From NCBI GenBank assembly GCA_963920575.1, contig OY986970.1, positions 3,873,654-3,937,653 on the forward strand: DNA of 64,000 nt. The letters run 5' to 3'. The DNA is from Narthecium ossifragum. Lineage: Eukaryota > Streptophyta > Magnoliopsida > Dioscoreales > Nartheciaceae. The notes under the pieces are model-generated. The model searched no databases and had not been told where the DNA came from. It saw nothing but the letters and a program-made list of their open reading frames with translations. The position numbers and the translations under genes are program-made. Below are positions 12,909-25,711 of the stretch, in pieces. The number at the start of each line of letters is the position of its first letter. The first letter of the stretch is position 1.

Positions 12909-15900
12909 ATGCTTCACCATAGGGGGAGACCGGCCGAGAGGTCTCTCATAAGGGATCTCATTGTTCTCCAGAAGACGAGATCACTTAGAGATCCGTCTAC
13001 CAGTCCTCCCATATGGCCGTCTCGTTCCATTGTTGGCGGCTCGACAGGGAAACATGCGAAGAGCACTGGGTTGCGTAGTGGGAAGAGATTGACAGATGTT
13101 GATATAGGAAATGAGCTAGAAAGGTTGTCCGTTAGTTCGTCGCGATTTCCGAATGTAGTCATAGCTAAAGTCACTGCCGCAGGAGAATCGAGCAGTTGTC
13201 ACGGCATCGGAGATGGAGTTCATGATGCAGGATTGCCCAAGCCCATGAAAAAAGAAACCAGGAGGAAGAAGTCCAAGGACCCCGGAGATGTCGCAGCGAG
13301 GCATAAAAGCATCTCTCGGAAGAGTGCTTGTGGGAAGAAAGTACCTGTTAAACCCTTCTCGGAACAATTAGAGGTTCCCGTTTGGAAAGAGAATGAGAAT
13401 AGGAAGGTGTGTCACAGACATCATCAGAGAAGTCAAAGAATGGAAGAAAAGAGAGCAAAGAAGCAGGGTTGTCATGTTGCAAGGACTTTGCAAGGCTTAA
13501 GTAATCCAAGGGATGATGGAGGTTGTGGTGGTTCTTTTGTTACCTCAAAGTCAGTTGCAGAGAGTTCTGTATGTCATAGCTGCTATGCACATGAACCAGA
13601 AGAAGAGGCCACCTTCGTTACACAGGGTCTCAGACATGGATGTGGTCCTTGGCACTGGTCGAGAATTCATCATAGAGGCAAAATATTTCCGGATACAGCA
13701 GAGAGTAGCTTGTCACGTTCATTATCAGATTCAAGGCTGATGAAAGCTGAAAGCCTTGTTATACAAAGACAGGGAAATACATCATATATTGCATCTGCGT
13801 TAGATCATTTGTGCATATCTACGAGTTCTAACTCTGAGGCACAGGCATTATGTACTGAGTCAATTGTATCTCAGAAGAGAGCCGCAGATCGTTTTTGGGG
13901 ACAGTTGCATCCAGGGGAATATACAGGCATGCTAGACTTCAACCTCGGATCAGAACAAACCTCAGGTAACCAGCAACGAAGTGAAGGTGACCATTGTAGC
14001 AGGTATCTGATTCTCATGCAGAAATACGCGCCGAAAACCTTCAACGATATTGTTGGGCAGAACTTGGTCATCCAGGTCCTAGCAAATGCTATTTCCAAAA
14101 GAAAAGTTGGGTCAGTTTATGTCTTCTATGGACCTCATGGAACAGGGAAAACCTCTTGTGCACACATATTTGCAAAAGCCCTGAGTTGCCATTCGGAGGA
14201 AAGTCCCAAACCATGTGATATCTGCGCCTCTTGCATCTCACATAATTTGGGTAAGAGTAGAGACATGATGGAAGTTGTCGAGTTTGAACGCATTATGGTC
14301 GTTCTAGATGATATGATTTTTTCTCCACTACCATCTGACTATAAAGTTTTCATCATTGAAGACTGTGACAAATTGCCTCCTGATTCTTGGATTACCATAT
14401 CAAAGGTCATTGATCGAGCACCCCAGTCTGTGGTTTTTGTCCTTGTTTGCTCAAAACTTGATCATTTGCCTCATATGATCCTATCCAGGTGCCAAAAGTT
14501 CTTTTTCCCAAAACTAAAGGATGGTGATATCATCTATGCTTTGCAAAGGATTTCAACCACTGAAGGTTTAGAAATTGAAAATGATGTATTTAAATTTATA
14601 GCATCAAGTTCAGATGGATCCTTGAGAGATGCCATAATGGCACTTGATCAATTGAGTTTGCTAGAGCAGAAAATTTCTGTGGCCGTGGTCGAAGAACTTG
14701 TAAGTTCTTTCCCCAGCTCTTCAGTTTTCTTAGATGGATGTCTGATGCTAGTTTTGTGGTTGTTGACTCACTTTACACTGCCTTGGGATCCTAATTGAGA
14801 CAATATTTTCTATGCCTAGTTTCTAAAATGTTTTTTGCCTATTGTTTTCTCAAATTTTAATCTGGCAAAACAATCTTGGGATCGAATTTCAAGGTAATCC
14901 TAGTTCATTATATTTATCTTGTCCCATGAGGAGAACATCAAGGAAAAGTACTTACTGGGAGTTTTGATTTCTCCTTTCTTTGAAAATGTCTTAGACCTTT
15001 AACATTTATCTTCAAAGTCTTGCTCTTTTTTCCTTTTATGATATTCATGACATGACTTTTATTGATCTGCATAAACTTTAAAATCTCAGAACTATCATTT
15101 AAATCTTATTTTTCATATTGTGGGTGCAATGTTATGTAGTATGTCAACCTTGAGTTGTTGGCAAGTAGCAAAGGGTACTATCTACTCTCCTAAGCAGGCA
15201 TCTGAGCTGTGAGGACTTCTAGCATGATAGAAGTTTTTTCCTTCAGTTTATGATAACCAATTCGTGGATTGTGCTGCTCACACAATACTTGGTGAAAGGG
15301 GTTATCTCAGTTTATCACTTTTCAATGTTGATGATACAGTCAGTTGAGGAAAGTTGCTTCATTGATCCATGGTAGCATAATAGTGACTCACACAATCTTG
15401 AAGTTACAAAGCTTGATCTTATTGTTGCTATATATGTTCTCCTTTCTCAGGTTGGTTCCATATCTTCTGAGAAACTTGTGGATCTCCTTGATTCAGCATT
15501 GTCGGGAGACACTGCAACCACTTTGATGAGATTAAGAGCGATTATGGAGACTAGAGTTGATCCTGTAGCCCTATTGTCGCAACTTGCAATGGTGATTACT
15601 GATATTTTCGCTGGTACCTATGTATTACCACAAGAAAGACTCGAGAGAAATTTTTTTTGCAGGCCGACTTGTGAGTTAATTTGTCTAGTTAAGAGCTTCG
15701 CTTCCTAAATATTCTCAAGAACAAGTATTTGTACAAAATTTGTTGAAACTTTGAAATGGAACTGTAGTCTTAGCATGTTTGTTCACAATGAACTTTTGCA
15801 GGGATGTAATGTAGTCTCAATTTTGTTTTTTCAGTATCGAAAGAGGATATTGAAAAGTTGCGTCAGGCTCTAAAAATCCTTACTCAAACAGAGAGAATGT

Positions 15901-17087
15901 TGAGGTCATCAAATGACAAGTTAACCTGTCTTGCTTCTTCACTTCTTCAACTAACCTCAGATCAACAGCTCATGCCGCCAAGTTGTTCCTTGGACAATAT
16001 AACAAGTAACAGGACTTCAGACACTCCAACTACTGATACAGTGTCTAGGAGGACAAACCGCAATTGCCTCAATCAAAATCAACAGGCTGGACATACTTCA
16101 TATCCTCGTTTGCGTTTGACTGAAGCTAGATGCACGAGCAACATTGAACGTTGTTCAGGGTCTGCGATTTTGTTAAAAAGGTTTTCAACATTGGACTCCA
16201 TTCAAACAACAAAAGAAGTTACTGAAGTAGAAGATTCACATCAAGGGCATGAGTACACCAAACATGTAGGTGGCATAGCAACGAATAAAGGAAAAGGTGT
16301 GTCAAATGCATGGATGGAAGAATCACCTTGTTTGCAGCACCTTAGAAGGGCCAATATTGAACAGCCTCAGAGACATGGCTTAGTGAGAAGTAAAACATCT
16401 CTTTCAGATGTTATTAAACAGTCGAAACTTTGTGCTCCACGAGGTGGATGGTCTGGACTCAAAATGATCTCCATTTCTGAGAAGCCGGAACATGACAACT
16501 TGTAAGTAGTGCTATCATTTATTTTGTAAAGATAGTGACCAGAAAACAAATCTTACGCAGCATATGAAACCGCCTTTTGCTTATAAGAAGTTCACTTACT
16601 ATATATAGTATATTATTATCTTGTTCATTAGAGATGTGTTTGGAGATTTTCATAATGCGCGAATCTTATTTTCTCCACAGTACCTGAAGGAAGCACAACA
16701 ATAATCAATGTTCATTTGGTTCCTTCTACTGTCCATAGAATTTTATAGTGGGCTCTTTACGCATGATACACACTGTGTTTGACAAAAAAAGTGTTACTTT
16801 CTGGATGTATTTGATTGTGTTGTTGTCACAGGGGGCTGGCAAGAAGCTTATTTTGCTGGCGATCTTCTGGAATCACCAAATGGAAGGTATTGCCTACATT
16901 GTCATGTTAGTCAGTGGCCAAGTAAACCCTGTATCAACGGGAAACCTTGTTTTAATTATGCTTCATGTTTGACTGTATTAATTATCTTTTATAGGGCCCA
17001 CATGTGAGAATCAGATCAAGGAAACGGCGTTCTTTTGTGAAGTTTGCCATGTGTGGAAGATTTCTATGTACTAAATCTCTGCGGTAA
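12909..17087 (+). CDS. STICHEL-like protein (DnaX/DNA polymerase III gamma-tau-like AAA+)
   Basis: Five exons, 12909-14699, 15451-15670, 15835-16501, 16832-16886 and 16995-17087, join in frame at GT..AG sites to give 941 residues. The N-terminus contains RDLIVLQKTRSLRDPS, typical of STICHEL proteins. The AAA+ module begins near residue 375 (KYAPKTFNDIVGQ). It has Walker A GPHGTGKT (408-415), the four-cysteine zinc module (Cys427, 436, 439, 442), IEDCDKL at the Walker B site and the SRC arginine-finger motif (526-528). Exons 2 and 3 carry the following gamma/tau-like helical domain. The short C-terminal exons encode a basic, Arg/Cys-rich tail. In Arabidopsis STICHEL controls trichome branching, but the job of each paralogue differs and is not shown here. 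The long open frame past 14699 is only intron read-through. Confidence 0.9.
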
Positions 17088-19018
17088 ATTTCCAATAGAT
17101 GCCCAATCTCTAAGGTCTATCAGTTTTTCCATGTCATGGCCAATGAGATTTCTTACTGTTATTAGCCTGTCATGTCTAGTTCATTTGCCCTCTATATCAT
17201 AACATTGCAAGTTGCTGTCTTTAGGCTATTTGTAAGTTATTGGGATGAGAAAATCGGACCACATCCATATATTGCTTCTAAATCAAGTGACAAGTACTGT
17301 CTGCTTTGAGAGGTAATCAACCACTGGTGTGCAGTTTTACCTGACAGCAAAATTTAGGAGTGATGTTGCAGGAGAGCTTTTTAGTTGTGTTGATGAGTAA
17401 CAGGACATAGATTAATTTCTTTATTTCCATAGACGATGATGGCATTCTTGGTCTCCTGCTCTAATGCTGGTGAATCAGCTCCAATATAATGCCCTTAGCT
17501 TTGTTGTTTCACAAGAATCCCACTTACTATCCTTTTGAAGATAATATTTTACTTCCACCAATGGGATACTAATATCCTTTATATCTTGCACCACCATAAA
17601 TGCTGAAAGCAATCCTAAGATTCGCATGGTAAGCCCCATAACCATACCAATTCTTGCTGGAGCAAAGGCAGATTCCACCACTAACCAAAACTAATGCTTT
17701 TCAATTGTTAATGAAATCTTAACAATACAATACGTCATCACCTCTAACTTTAAAGCTCTATTATGTTTACTACAAACCTGAAAGCTGAAGTTGGTGCAAG
17801 AAGAGTTCATTATACTTCCGATCTTAAGTTTATACGTCAAGATGCCGAGCATCAAGTTCATATTGACTATTTGACTATTATGAAATTTCTGTATCATCTA
17901 TCATAAGTCATCGTTGTTGGTAATGTTTATTTATCCAAGTAAACGTCAATGTGGAGTCGATTCTCTTGGATGGGATGCTTCTTGGCTGTTTCAGGGCTTA
18001 CTGAATGGACGAGATCATTGGCTGGAAGTCGATTTTCTATCAGCTGCTATATTGAATTTAACATTCCGCCTATAGAGGGCTGCCCAGTTTCTTCAAACCA
18101 GTCTGAAAAGGAAAAGAAAAGCCCATGATGGACATATTTAATGGTAGAAATATGGATGCTTGACGAAGACAATGATTCTATATTGTGCTCCCTTGTTATT
18201 TCTGTATGCTCTGAAATCAACCTTATCCATAGGTGGCTATCAGGACGACGAAACTATCAGAATGTGTCCTCTCAGCAGTACAGAAAAAATCATGCACCTT
18301 AGGTTTGTTAAATATTTAAACCTTTTTAAAGTGCTACTTATCTTTAGACAATTTAGCTCTTTGTTTTTCTTTTCAGCTGTCCCTTTTTGTCTTAAATTCT
18401 CTTTGAATTGTTTATTTGCTGTCTTTATCTGTTCAACCAAACAAAAGAGGAAAAAAAGGCAAATAGTTGAGAGGTCAATTCTTAACTGCTTCTGCAAAAA
18501 TTCATAGCTCATATAGCTCATATTCACAATTGAATACAGATTGTGACTCTGGTGTACCTGTAAAAGGGCCAAGTGGCACGAGCGGCGTGAGCGTTGCGTA
18601 GCAATGTGGCATATGGTACAGTATTTTTGAAGACCAGGGAAGTTAATTAGGATTCAGATCCCATCATATTCAAAGCAGTTGTTGTAGTCAAATACCATCT
18701 AAAATTTTCAATTCACTGCACTGAATTAGATTTGTTTTATTGTGTATTTAACCTTAGCTTTGATCTCTGTGTATTTTTACTATTTTCAATATACTACACT
18801 GAGTTAGGGTTTGATTTTTGACTGCTCGCTCTCAAAATTTTTCTTTCTCTGAACCATGTAAAAGCTTGTGTTAATTCCTTGTTATGCTGCTCTGTTGTCT
18901 CTAATCTCTGTCCAACATAGGTTGAAGGTGAGAGGCACTATGGAGAAACAAAGAATTGTGCCATTAAGGTAATTTTCTCCTGGTTTTGCATTTAGATGAA
19001 GGGAAACCTTTTTCAATT
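17088..19018. other. Intergenic region, possible unrecognised exons
   Basis: The region is AT-rich. An exon-like piece at about 18922-18969 is bounded by AG and GT and reads VEGERHYGETKNCAIK. Another open stretch near 17996-18128 reads LTEWTRSLAGSRFSIS and continues. I could not link them to a family or to each other, so no gene is called. The Copia element begins just after the first piece and could separate it from any downstream exon. Confidence 0.3.
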
Positions 19019-20036
19019 TTTTGGATTTAAAGCCCAATGAGTTGGGCTATACATGGGTTGAATCAAATGGGCTTTGGAGAGCCCATTAATATATTAGCCA
19101 AAAAGGTGGAGAGCCCATGTGTGTAGAATAGTTTAGTCCCACATTAGATGTGGAAGAAAACTTTCACTTGTTTATATAGGGTTCTGAGCCTTTAGGCTTT
19201 GAACACATGTGAGGACTAAAGGTGGGACACCCACACGCGCGCACCGCCGCCGCCGCCCGTGCGCCGTGGGTGTCCTTTTTGCTACACATGAGAGCTGGTC
19301 GAGTCAGTTCAAATTCACTGAACCTTTTCAACTTCCGAAACGGTTCAGATGAGTTAATTGGATCTGACTCTTGGGCTACCCATAATTAATGGGCTGAGTC
19401 AGTTACCTCTTGAGAATTGATCTGGTCCGACTCTTGGGATTATGTGCAGAATTGATTGAGTCAGTTATGACTCTTGGGCTTCTGGGCAGAATTGATTGAG
19501 TCAGATCTGACTCTTGGCTAGTCAGATGACATGGCAGTCTCCTATTGGCTGATTTTTGCTGATGAGGCATGTCTTTCCATCTCCCCTAATGGCTGATCAT
19601 CTTCCTTCCTTAGCCTATAAATAGGGCCCTTCCCGGCCTTTAGTGGTTAAGCTTTCATGCATCCATTTTGCACACTACTTCACTAGAGGGTCCTGGAGAG
19701 AGTACCGTACCAGCGAAGGTTCGACGGGCGATCGGAGGCCGGTTTCCTTCCAATCGCGCAGGAGATCGTTGTACCCTGGGAGTTCCTTGCCTGAAGAACC
19801 AGAAGCACCGGTGGTGGGCAATACGAACTTAAGGGCACAGTGTGGGACACTGGCCTCGATCAAGCTTCGGATCTACACCGGATTCTTCTTCCTCCTCATC
19901 GGCAGTTTTCTCTCTTTTGGAGTTCTAGCATCTCATCTTGTAAGTGTTTATAATACGGTTTTTTCATCTTGTCGTTGTAAAGGATTCTTGCTACCTTAGT
20001 AAAAGCAAGATCCTATTATCCTTATTATTTCCAACA
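19019..20036 (+). repeat. 5' LTR of the Copia element
   Basis: This 1018-bp repeat ends TTATTTCCAACA. It has about 100 bp near 19256-19360 that the 3' LTR lacks. It carries repeated GACTCTTGGG/GAGTCAG phrases and a strong TATA box. Confidence 0.92.
19616..19623 (+). promoter_or_regulatory. TATA box in the 5' LTR
   Basis: TATAAATA sits in CCTATAAATAGGG inside the LTR, well placed to start the element's genomic transcript. The same box occurs in the 3' LTR at about 25291. Confidence 0.7.
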
Positions 20037-20186
20037 ATCTTAAGTTCGTATTTTATCGGATTTATCGTATTCGGATCCACTTCTCCTACGGATCCTTCTG
20101 GTTTCTTTTCTCTTTTGAAAGGAACTTCCTTGATAAGAACTCCAAAACTCTTAACTAAACCACTTTGTGGTTGATCTGCTTTGCAG

Positions 20187-23100
20187 ATGGCTTCAGGATC
20201 TGTTCCTGGGAACCCCTCAAGTGAGGAAGTGCCTGTTGGCAATCCACCTGTAGTGGAAATGCCAAGTGTGCCGATCGGGCAGCTAGAGAGGCCTGAAAAG
20301 TTTAAGGGACTGAATTTCAAGCAGTGGCAGCAGAAAATGCTGTTCTACTTGACCACTCTTAAGCTTGTCAGGTATCTCACTGAGGATGAGCCTGTTCTAA
20401 CTGAAGAACAGAAGAATGCTCATACCGTAGCTGCGGTTCAGGCTTGGGGTCATTCTGACTTCCTATGCCGGAACTATATTCTGAACGGCTTGGACGACAA
20501 GCTCTACAACGTGTACTTTCCCAAAAGAACCGCAAGGGAACTTTGGGAAGCCTTGGACAATAAGTACAAGGTGGATGACGCCGGCGCAAAGAAATTTGTT
20601 GTCGGTCGATTCCTTGAGTACAAGATGGTAGACAGTAGAAGCGTTGTCGACCAAGTTGAGGAACTTCAGCTCATCTACCATGACATGAGTGCTGAAGGTA
20701 TGATCTTGAATGAACCTGTCCAAGTGGCGGCTATGATAGAGAAATTGCCACCTTCTTGGAAGGACTTCAAGAACTACCTTAAGCACAAACGAAAGGAGAT
20801 GAGTCTTGAAGATCTCGTTCGGAAATTAAAGATCGAGCAAGATAACCGCAAGACCGATAAGAACAGCGGTCTAGGTATTTACTCTAAGTCCAACTTAGTG
20901 GAAAATGACAGCGGTTTGAAGAAGCGCAAGCGCTTCGACGAGGGTACTAAGGGAGGCAGCGGGAATCAGAAGTTCAAAGGCGAGTGCTTTGTCTGCGGGA
21001 AGGCAGGACATCGGGCCAAGGACTGCCGCAACCGCCCGAGTGCTCAAGGGAAGAAGAAGCCAACTCCCAAGAAGAAGAGGACAGAAGCTCACTTGACCGA
21101 AGGTCTCACTGCAGAGATGGACGACTTGCACCTGGTGGCAGTCATCACCGAGGTAAATCTGGTCGGAAGGAACCCAAGGGAATGGTGGGTCGACACAGGC
21201 GCTACCCGCCACATCTGCTCCAACAGATGGATGTTCGACACCTACCAAGCAGTGGATGGAGAGCACTGCTACATGGGAAACTCTGCAACCTCCAAGGTGG
21301 AAGGTAAAGGGACGGTGAAGCTGAAGATGACGTCCGGGAAAGAGCTGACCCTGACGGAAGTCCTTCATGTGCCGGAGATACGCAAGAATCTTGTCTCAGG
21401 TTCTATTTTGAGCAAGAAGGGCTTCAAGCTTGTCTTCGAGTCAGACAAGGTCATCTTGTCCAAGAATGGCATGTATCTGGGCAGGGGCTATATGACTGAG
21501 GGGCTTTTTAAGATGAATGTAATGACTGTTATCCCCAAGGTCAAAACTAGCGAAGCCTTAAAGGCTAGTGCTTCCAATGTAATGACTGTTGCCCAAGAGG
21601 CCAATAAAGAAAAGGTTGCCTATGTGACTGAGTCATTTAAATTATGGCATGGGAGGCTGGGACATGTGAACAATAATTCAATGAAAAGACTAATAAACTT
21701 AAATCTTCTTCCTAAATTAATAATTGACAAAGAACACAAATGCGAGGTTTGTGTGGAAGCAAAATTGGCTAAGACTTCGTTTCAATCAATTGAACGAAGC
21801 ACTGAACCTTTAGGTTTGGTTCATACAGATGTTTGTGATCTGAAAGTTGTACAATCTAGAGGTGGTAAAAGGTATTTTATTACCTTTATTGATGATTGTA
21901 CGAGATATTGCTATCTTTACTTAATGAGAAGTAAAGATGAGGCAGTGGAGATGTTCACTCATTACAAGAATGAAGTGGAAAATCAGCTTGACAGGAAGAT
22001 CAAAATGCTGAGAAGTGACAGGGGAGGTGAGTATGAGTCACCTTTTGCCCAAATTTGTGCTGAAAATGGCATCATTCATCAGACTACAGCGCCCTATTCT
22101 CCAGAACAAAATGGAATAGCAGAACGGAAGAATAGGACGCTAAAGGAAATGATGAATGCTATGCTTATAAGTTCAGGCTTACCTCACAACATGTGGGGGG
22201 AAGCGATTCTTTCAGCAAATCATGTGCTGAATAGACTACCGCACAAAAAGTTAGACAAGACAACTTATGAATTGTGGAAAGGCCGTGCGCCTAGTTACAA
22301 GTTCTTAAGGGTTTGGGGTTGTCTAGCTAAGGTTCCAATTCCAGTTCCGAAACGAACTAGGATAGGGCCAAAAACGGTAGACTGTGTGTTCATTGGATAT
22401 GCACAGGATAGTAGTGCTTACCGATTCTTGGTTAATAAATCGGATAATCCTGAAGTGCATGTGAACACTGTCTTAGAGGTTAGGGATGCCTCGTTCTTCG
22501 AAAACATATTCCCTTACAAGTCTTCTCCTACAACAGAGGTTAGTGAGAGATCTTATGAGAACATCGGGGAAGAAAAAATTCAAGGGTCCTCAGTTCGTGA
22601 AGAGGATGAGGAACCTAGACGGAGTAAGAGGGTTAGAACAGAAACTTCCTTTGGCCCAGACTTTCTAACATATGTGTTAGAAAATGATCCTCAGACATTC
22701 AAGGAGGCAATGTCAACTCCAGATGCTCCTTTATGGAAGGAAGCGGTGAAAAGTGAAATTGATTCCATCATGCAGAACCATACATGGGAACTGGTTGATT
22801 TACCACCAGGTTGTAAACCTTTGGGTTACAAGTGGGTTTTCAGGAAGAAAATGAAAGCAGATGGAACAGTTGACAAATACAAGGCAAGACTTGTCGTCAA
22901 GGGTTTCAGGCAAACCGAAGGGGTGGATTATTTTGACACCTATTCTCCAGTCACTAGGAAAACGTCAATCAGAATAATTATTGCCCTTGCGGCTTTAAAC
23001 AATCTGGATATACATCAAATGGATGTAAAGACAGCGTTCCTAAACGGTGATCTGGAAGAAGAAATCTACATGGAACAACCCGAGGGGTTTGTGGTTTCTG

Positions 23101-24227
23101 GGAAAGAGAAGAAATTCTGCCGACTTGTTAAGTCTTTGTATGGACTAAAACAAGCACCTAAGCAGTGGCATGAAAAGTTTGATCATGTAATGCTGACAAA
23201 CGGATTTCACATAAATGAGTGTGATAAATGCGTTTACATAAAAGGTGATGAGAAGGAATATATAATCCTATGCCTTTATGTAGATGACATGATCATTATT
23301 GGTAGCAATGATAACATCATTAAAACTACTAAGAGTATGTTGTCACGAAATTTTGATATGAAGGATTTGGGTATCGCTGATGTGATACTTGGTATGAAAA
23401 TTACCAAGACATATGATGGCTACACTTTATCTCAAGATCATTATATTAAGAAAATTCTTAATATATTTGATAAAGGTAGTGATGCTGTAACCAGGACACC
23501 GATAGATGTTAACTCACATCTAAAGAAACATCATGGTGAAGGTGTACAACAATTGGAATATTCCAGAGTCATAGGCAGTCTGATGTATATCATGAACTGT
23601 ACACGACCTGATATTGCCAACTCAGTAAATAAGCTGAGTAGATACACAAGCAATCCTAGTACGGATCACTGGAAGGCATTGATCAGAGTCCTTAGATATC
23701 TAAGGTACACAACCAATTATGGATTGCAGTATACGAGGTATCCAGCTGTGCTTGAAAGATATTCAGATGCAAACTGGATCTCGGACTCCAATGATACAAA
23801 ATCCACGAGTGGGTTTATTTTTATGATTTGAGGTGCAGCAGTGTCTTGGAAATCATCCAAGCAGACTTGCATAGCAAGGTCGACTATGGAAGCTGAGTTC
23901 ATAGCGTTAGACTTAGCTGGGGAAGAAGCAGAATGGCTGCGTAACTTCCTAGAAGATATTCCTATGTGGCCTAAACCTGTGCCTCCTATTAGCATTCACT
24001 GCGATAGTCAATCAGCAATAGGCAGAGCACAAAGCCATATGTATAATGGGAAATCTAGGCATATACGTCGACGACACAATTCAGTAAGGAAATTGTTGTC
24101 AACGGGTGTAATTTCCATCGATTTTGTGAGATCGAAGGAAAATGTTGCAGATCCACTAACCAAAGGCCTAACTAGAGACCTAGTGGATATATCGTCGAGG
24201 GGAATGGGGTTGAAGCCCATGAAATGA
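20187..24227 (+). pseudogene. Copia gag-pol polyprotein with one in-frame stop
   Basis: One frame of 1347 codons including the final stop, starting at ATG 20187. An in-frame TGA at 23829-23831 lies inside the RNase H part, and the same frame continues to 24227, so there is one nonsense change and no frameshift. In order: a gag region, a CCHC zinc knuckle [14 protein letters not shown] near 20985, a protease motif WWVDTGAT near 21186, the HHCC integrase start [10 protein letters not shown] near 21640, the integrase core, a reverse transcriptase with YVDD near 23278, and an RNase H tail containing ADPLTKGL. These polyproteins package, copy and integrate the element. Loss of the RNase H end probably makes this copy non-autonomous unless the stop is read through. 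Confidence 0.92.
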
Positions 24228-24793
24228 CTATCTTCCTCAATGGCAACCCAACCTAGCTGATCTGGCAAACCCAGATTCTAGGTTCAATGGGACAACCGAA
24301 TTGTAGGGGGCAGTCGCTTAGATCACTCTTACCCATTCCTATGATGACTGAGTGATAAACTTGCACAGTGCAAAGGTTAAGCTTATGCTTTTAATGATCT
24401 ACAAAGAGTAGGGGTATGACAAGATGCTCCTAATAAGAGATCACCTATGTCGAGTGAGAAGGGGCCGCTTCTATGAGAATGATGTAAAGGGCTAATTCTC
24501 TAAAGCACTCGAAGAATGTTACCAGGCATGTCCAGGGCCGAAATGGACACAATAAAAGAGCTTTCAATGGTATAAGAAAGGAGCTGTGTGAGCACTATTG
24601 TCTTAGTGTACATGAAAGCTGAACAGTTCAAGACATCGTGTTCACTGTTTAGCAAGTACATTCGATAGTGTTTCACTAAGGAAGGTTCAAAGCTAACAAC
24701 TACCTCTCCTGAAGAAGCAATGTTCTGTGGTACTCTCAAATGCATTAGGGATCATTTTGCATTTTGATCAGCCATTTGATTCATGTGGGGGAT

Positions 24794-25711
24794 TGTTGGA
24801 TTTAAAGCCCAATGAGTTGGGCTATACATGGGTTGAATCAAATGGGCTTTGGAGAGCCCCTTAATATATTAGCCAAAAAGGTGGAGACCCATGTGTGTAG
24901 AATAGTTTAGTCTCACATTGGATGTGGAAGAAAACTTTCACTTGTTTATATAGGGTTCTGAGCCTTTAGGCTTTGAACACATGTGAGGACTAAAGGTGGG
25001 ACACCCACACGCGCGCACCGCCGCCGCCGCCCGCCGGTCTGACTCTTGGGCTACCCATAATTAATGGGCTGAGTCAGTTACCTCTTGAGAATTGATCTGG
25101 TCCGACTCTTGGGATTATGTGCAGAATTGATTGAGTCAGTTATGACTCTTGGGCTTCTGGGCAGAATTGATTGAGTCAGATCTGACTCTTGGCTAGTCAG
25201 ATGACATGGCAGTCTCCTATTGGCTGATTTTTGCTGATGAGGCATGTCTTTCCATCTCCCCTAATGGCTGATCATCTTCCTTCCTTAGCCTATAAATAGG
25301 ACCCTTCCCGGCCTTTAGTGGTTAAGCTTTCATGCATCCATTTTGCACACTACTTCACTAGAGGGTCCTGGAGAGAGTACCGTACCAGCGAAGGTTCGAC
25401 GGGCGATCGGAGGCCGGCTTCCTTCCAATCGCGCAGGAGATCGTTGTACCCTGGGAGTTCCTTGCCTGAAGAACCAGAAGCACCGGTGGTGGGCAATACG
25501 AACTTAAGGGCACAGTGTGGGACACTGGCCTCGATCAAGCTTCGGATCTACACCGGATTCTTCTTCCTCCTCATCGGCAGTTTTCTCTCTTTTGGAGTTC
25601 TAGCATCTCATCTTGTAAGTGTTTATAATACGGTTTTTTCATCTTGTCGTTGTAAAGGATTCTTGCTACCTTAGTAAAAGCAAGATCCTATTCTCCTTAT
25701 TATTTCCAACA
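24794..25711 (+). repeat. 3' LTR of the Copia element
   Basis: This 918-bp repeat begins TGTTGGATTT and ends TTTCCAACA. It matches the 5' LTR almost throughout but lacks about 100 bp after the CCGCCGCCGCC run. About 560 bp of non-coding sequence separate the pol stop from this repeat. Confidence 0.92.

Larger units (their letters stand above)
19019..25711 (+). mobile_element. Copia-superfamily LTR retrotransposon
   Basis: The element is 6.7 kb with two long terminal repeats and one gag-pol frame in the order gag, protease, integrase, reverse transcriptase, RNase H, which defines Copia. The ends are TGTTGGA..TCCAACA in the 3' repeat; the 5' copy has TT in place of the first TG. A purine-rich tract (GTGGGGGAT) precedes the 3' LTR. 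By eye the LTRs differ at about seven bases plus a 100-bp length difference, so insertion is fairly recent. The 5-bp flanks (CAATT and GTCTA) do not match, and no tRNA-Met-type primer site follows the 5' LTR. Confidence 0.93.

Noticed and set aside
14700..14798. Extension of the STICHEL-like frame past 14699
   Set aside because: Sequence at 14700 is a strong GTAAGT donor and the domain continues in frame at 15451.
12909..17087. Bacterial dnaX or organellar polymerase subunit
   Set aside because: Spliceosomal introns and a STICHEL-type N-terminus make it a plant nuclear gene.
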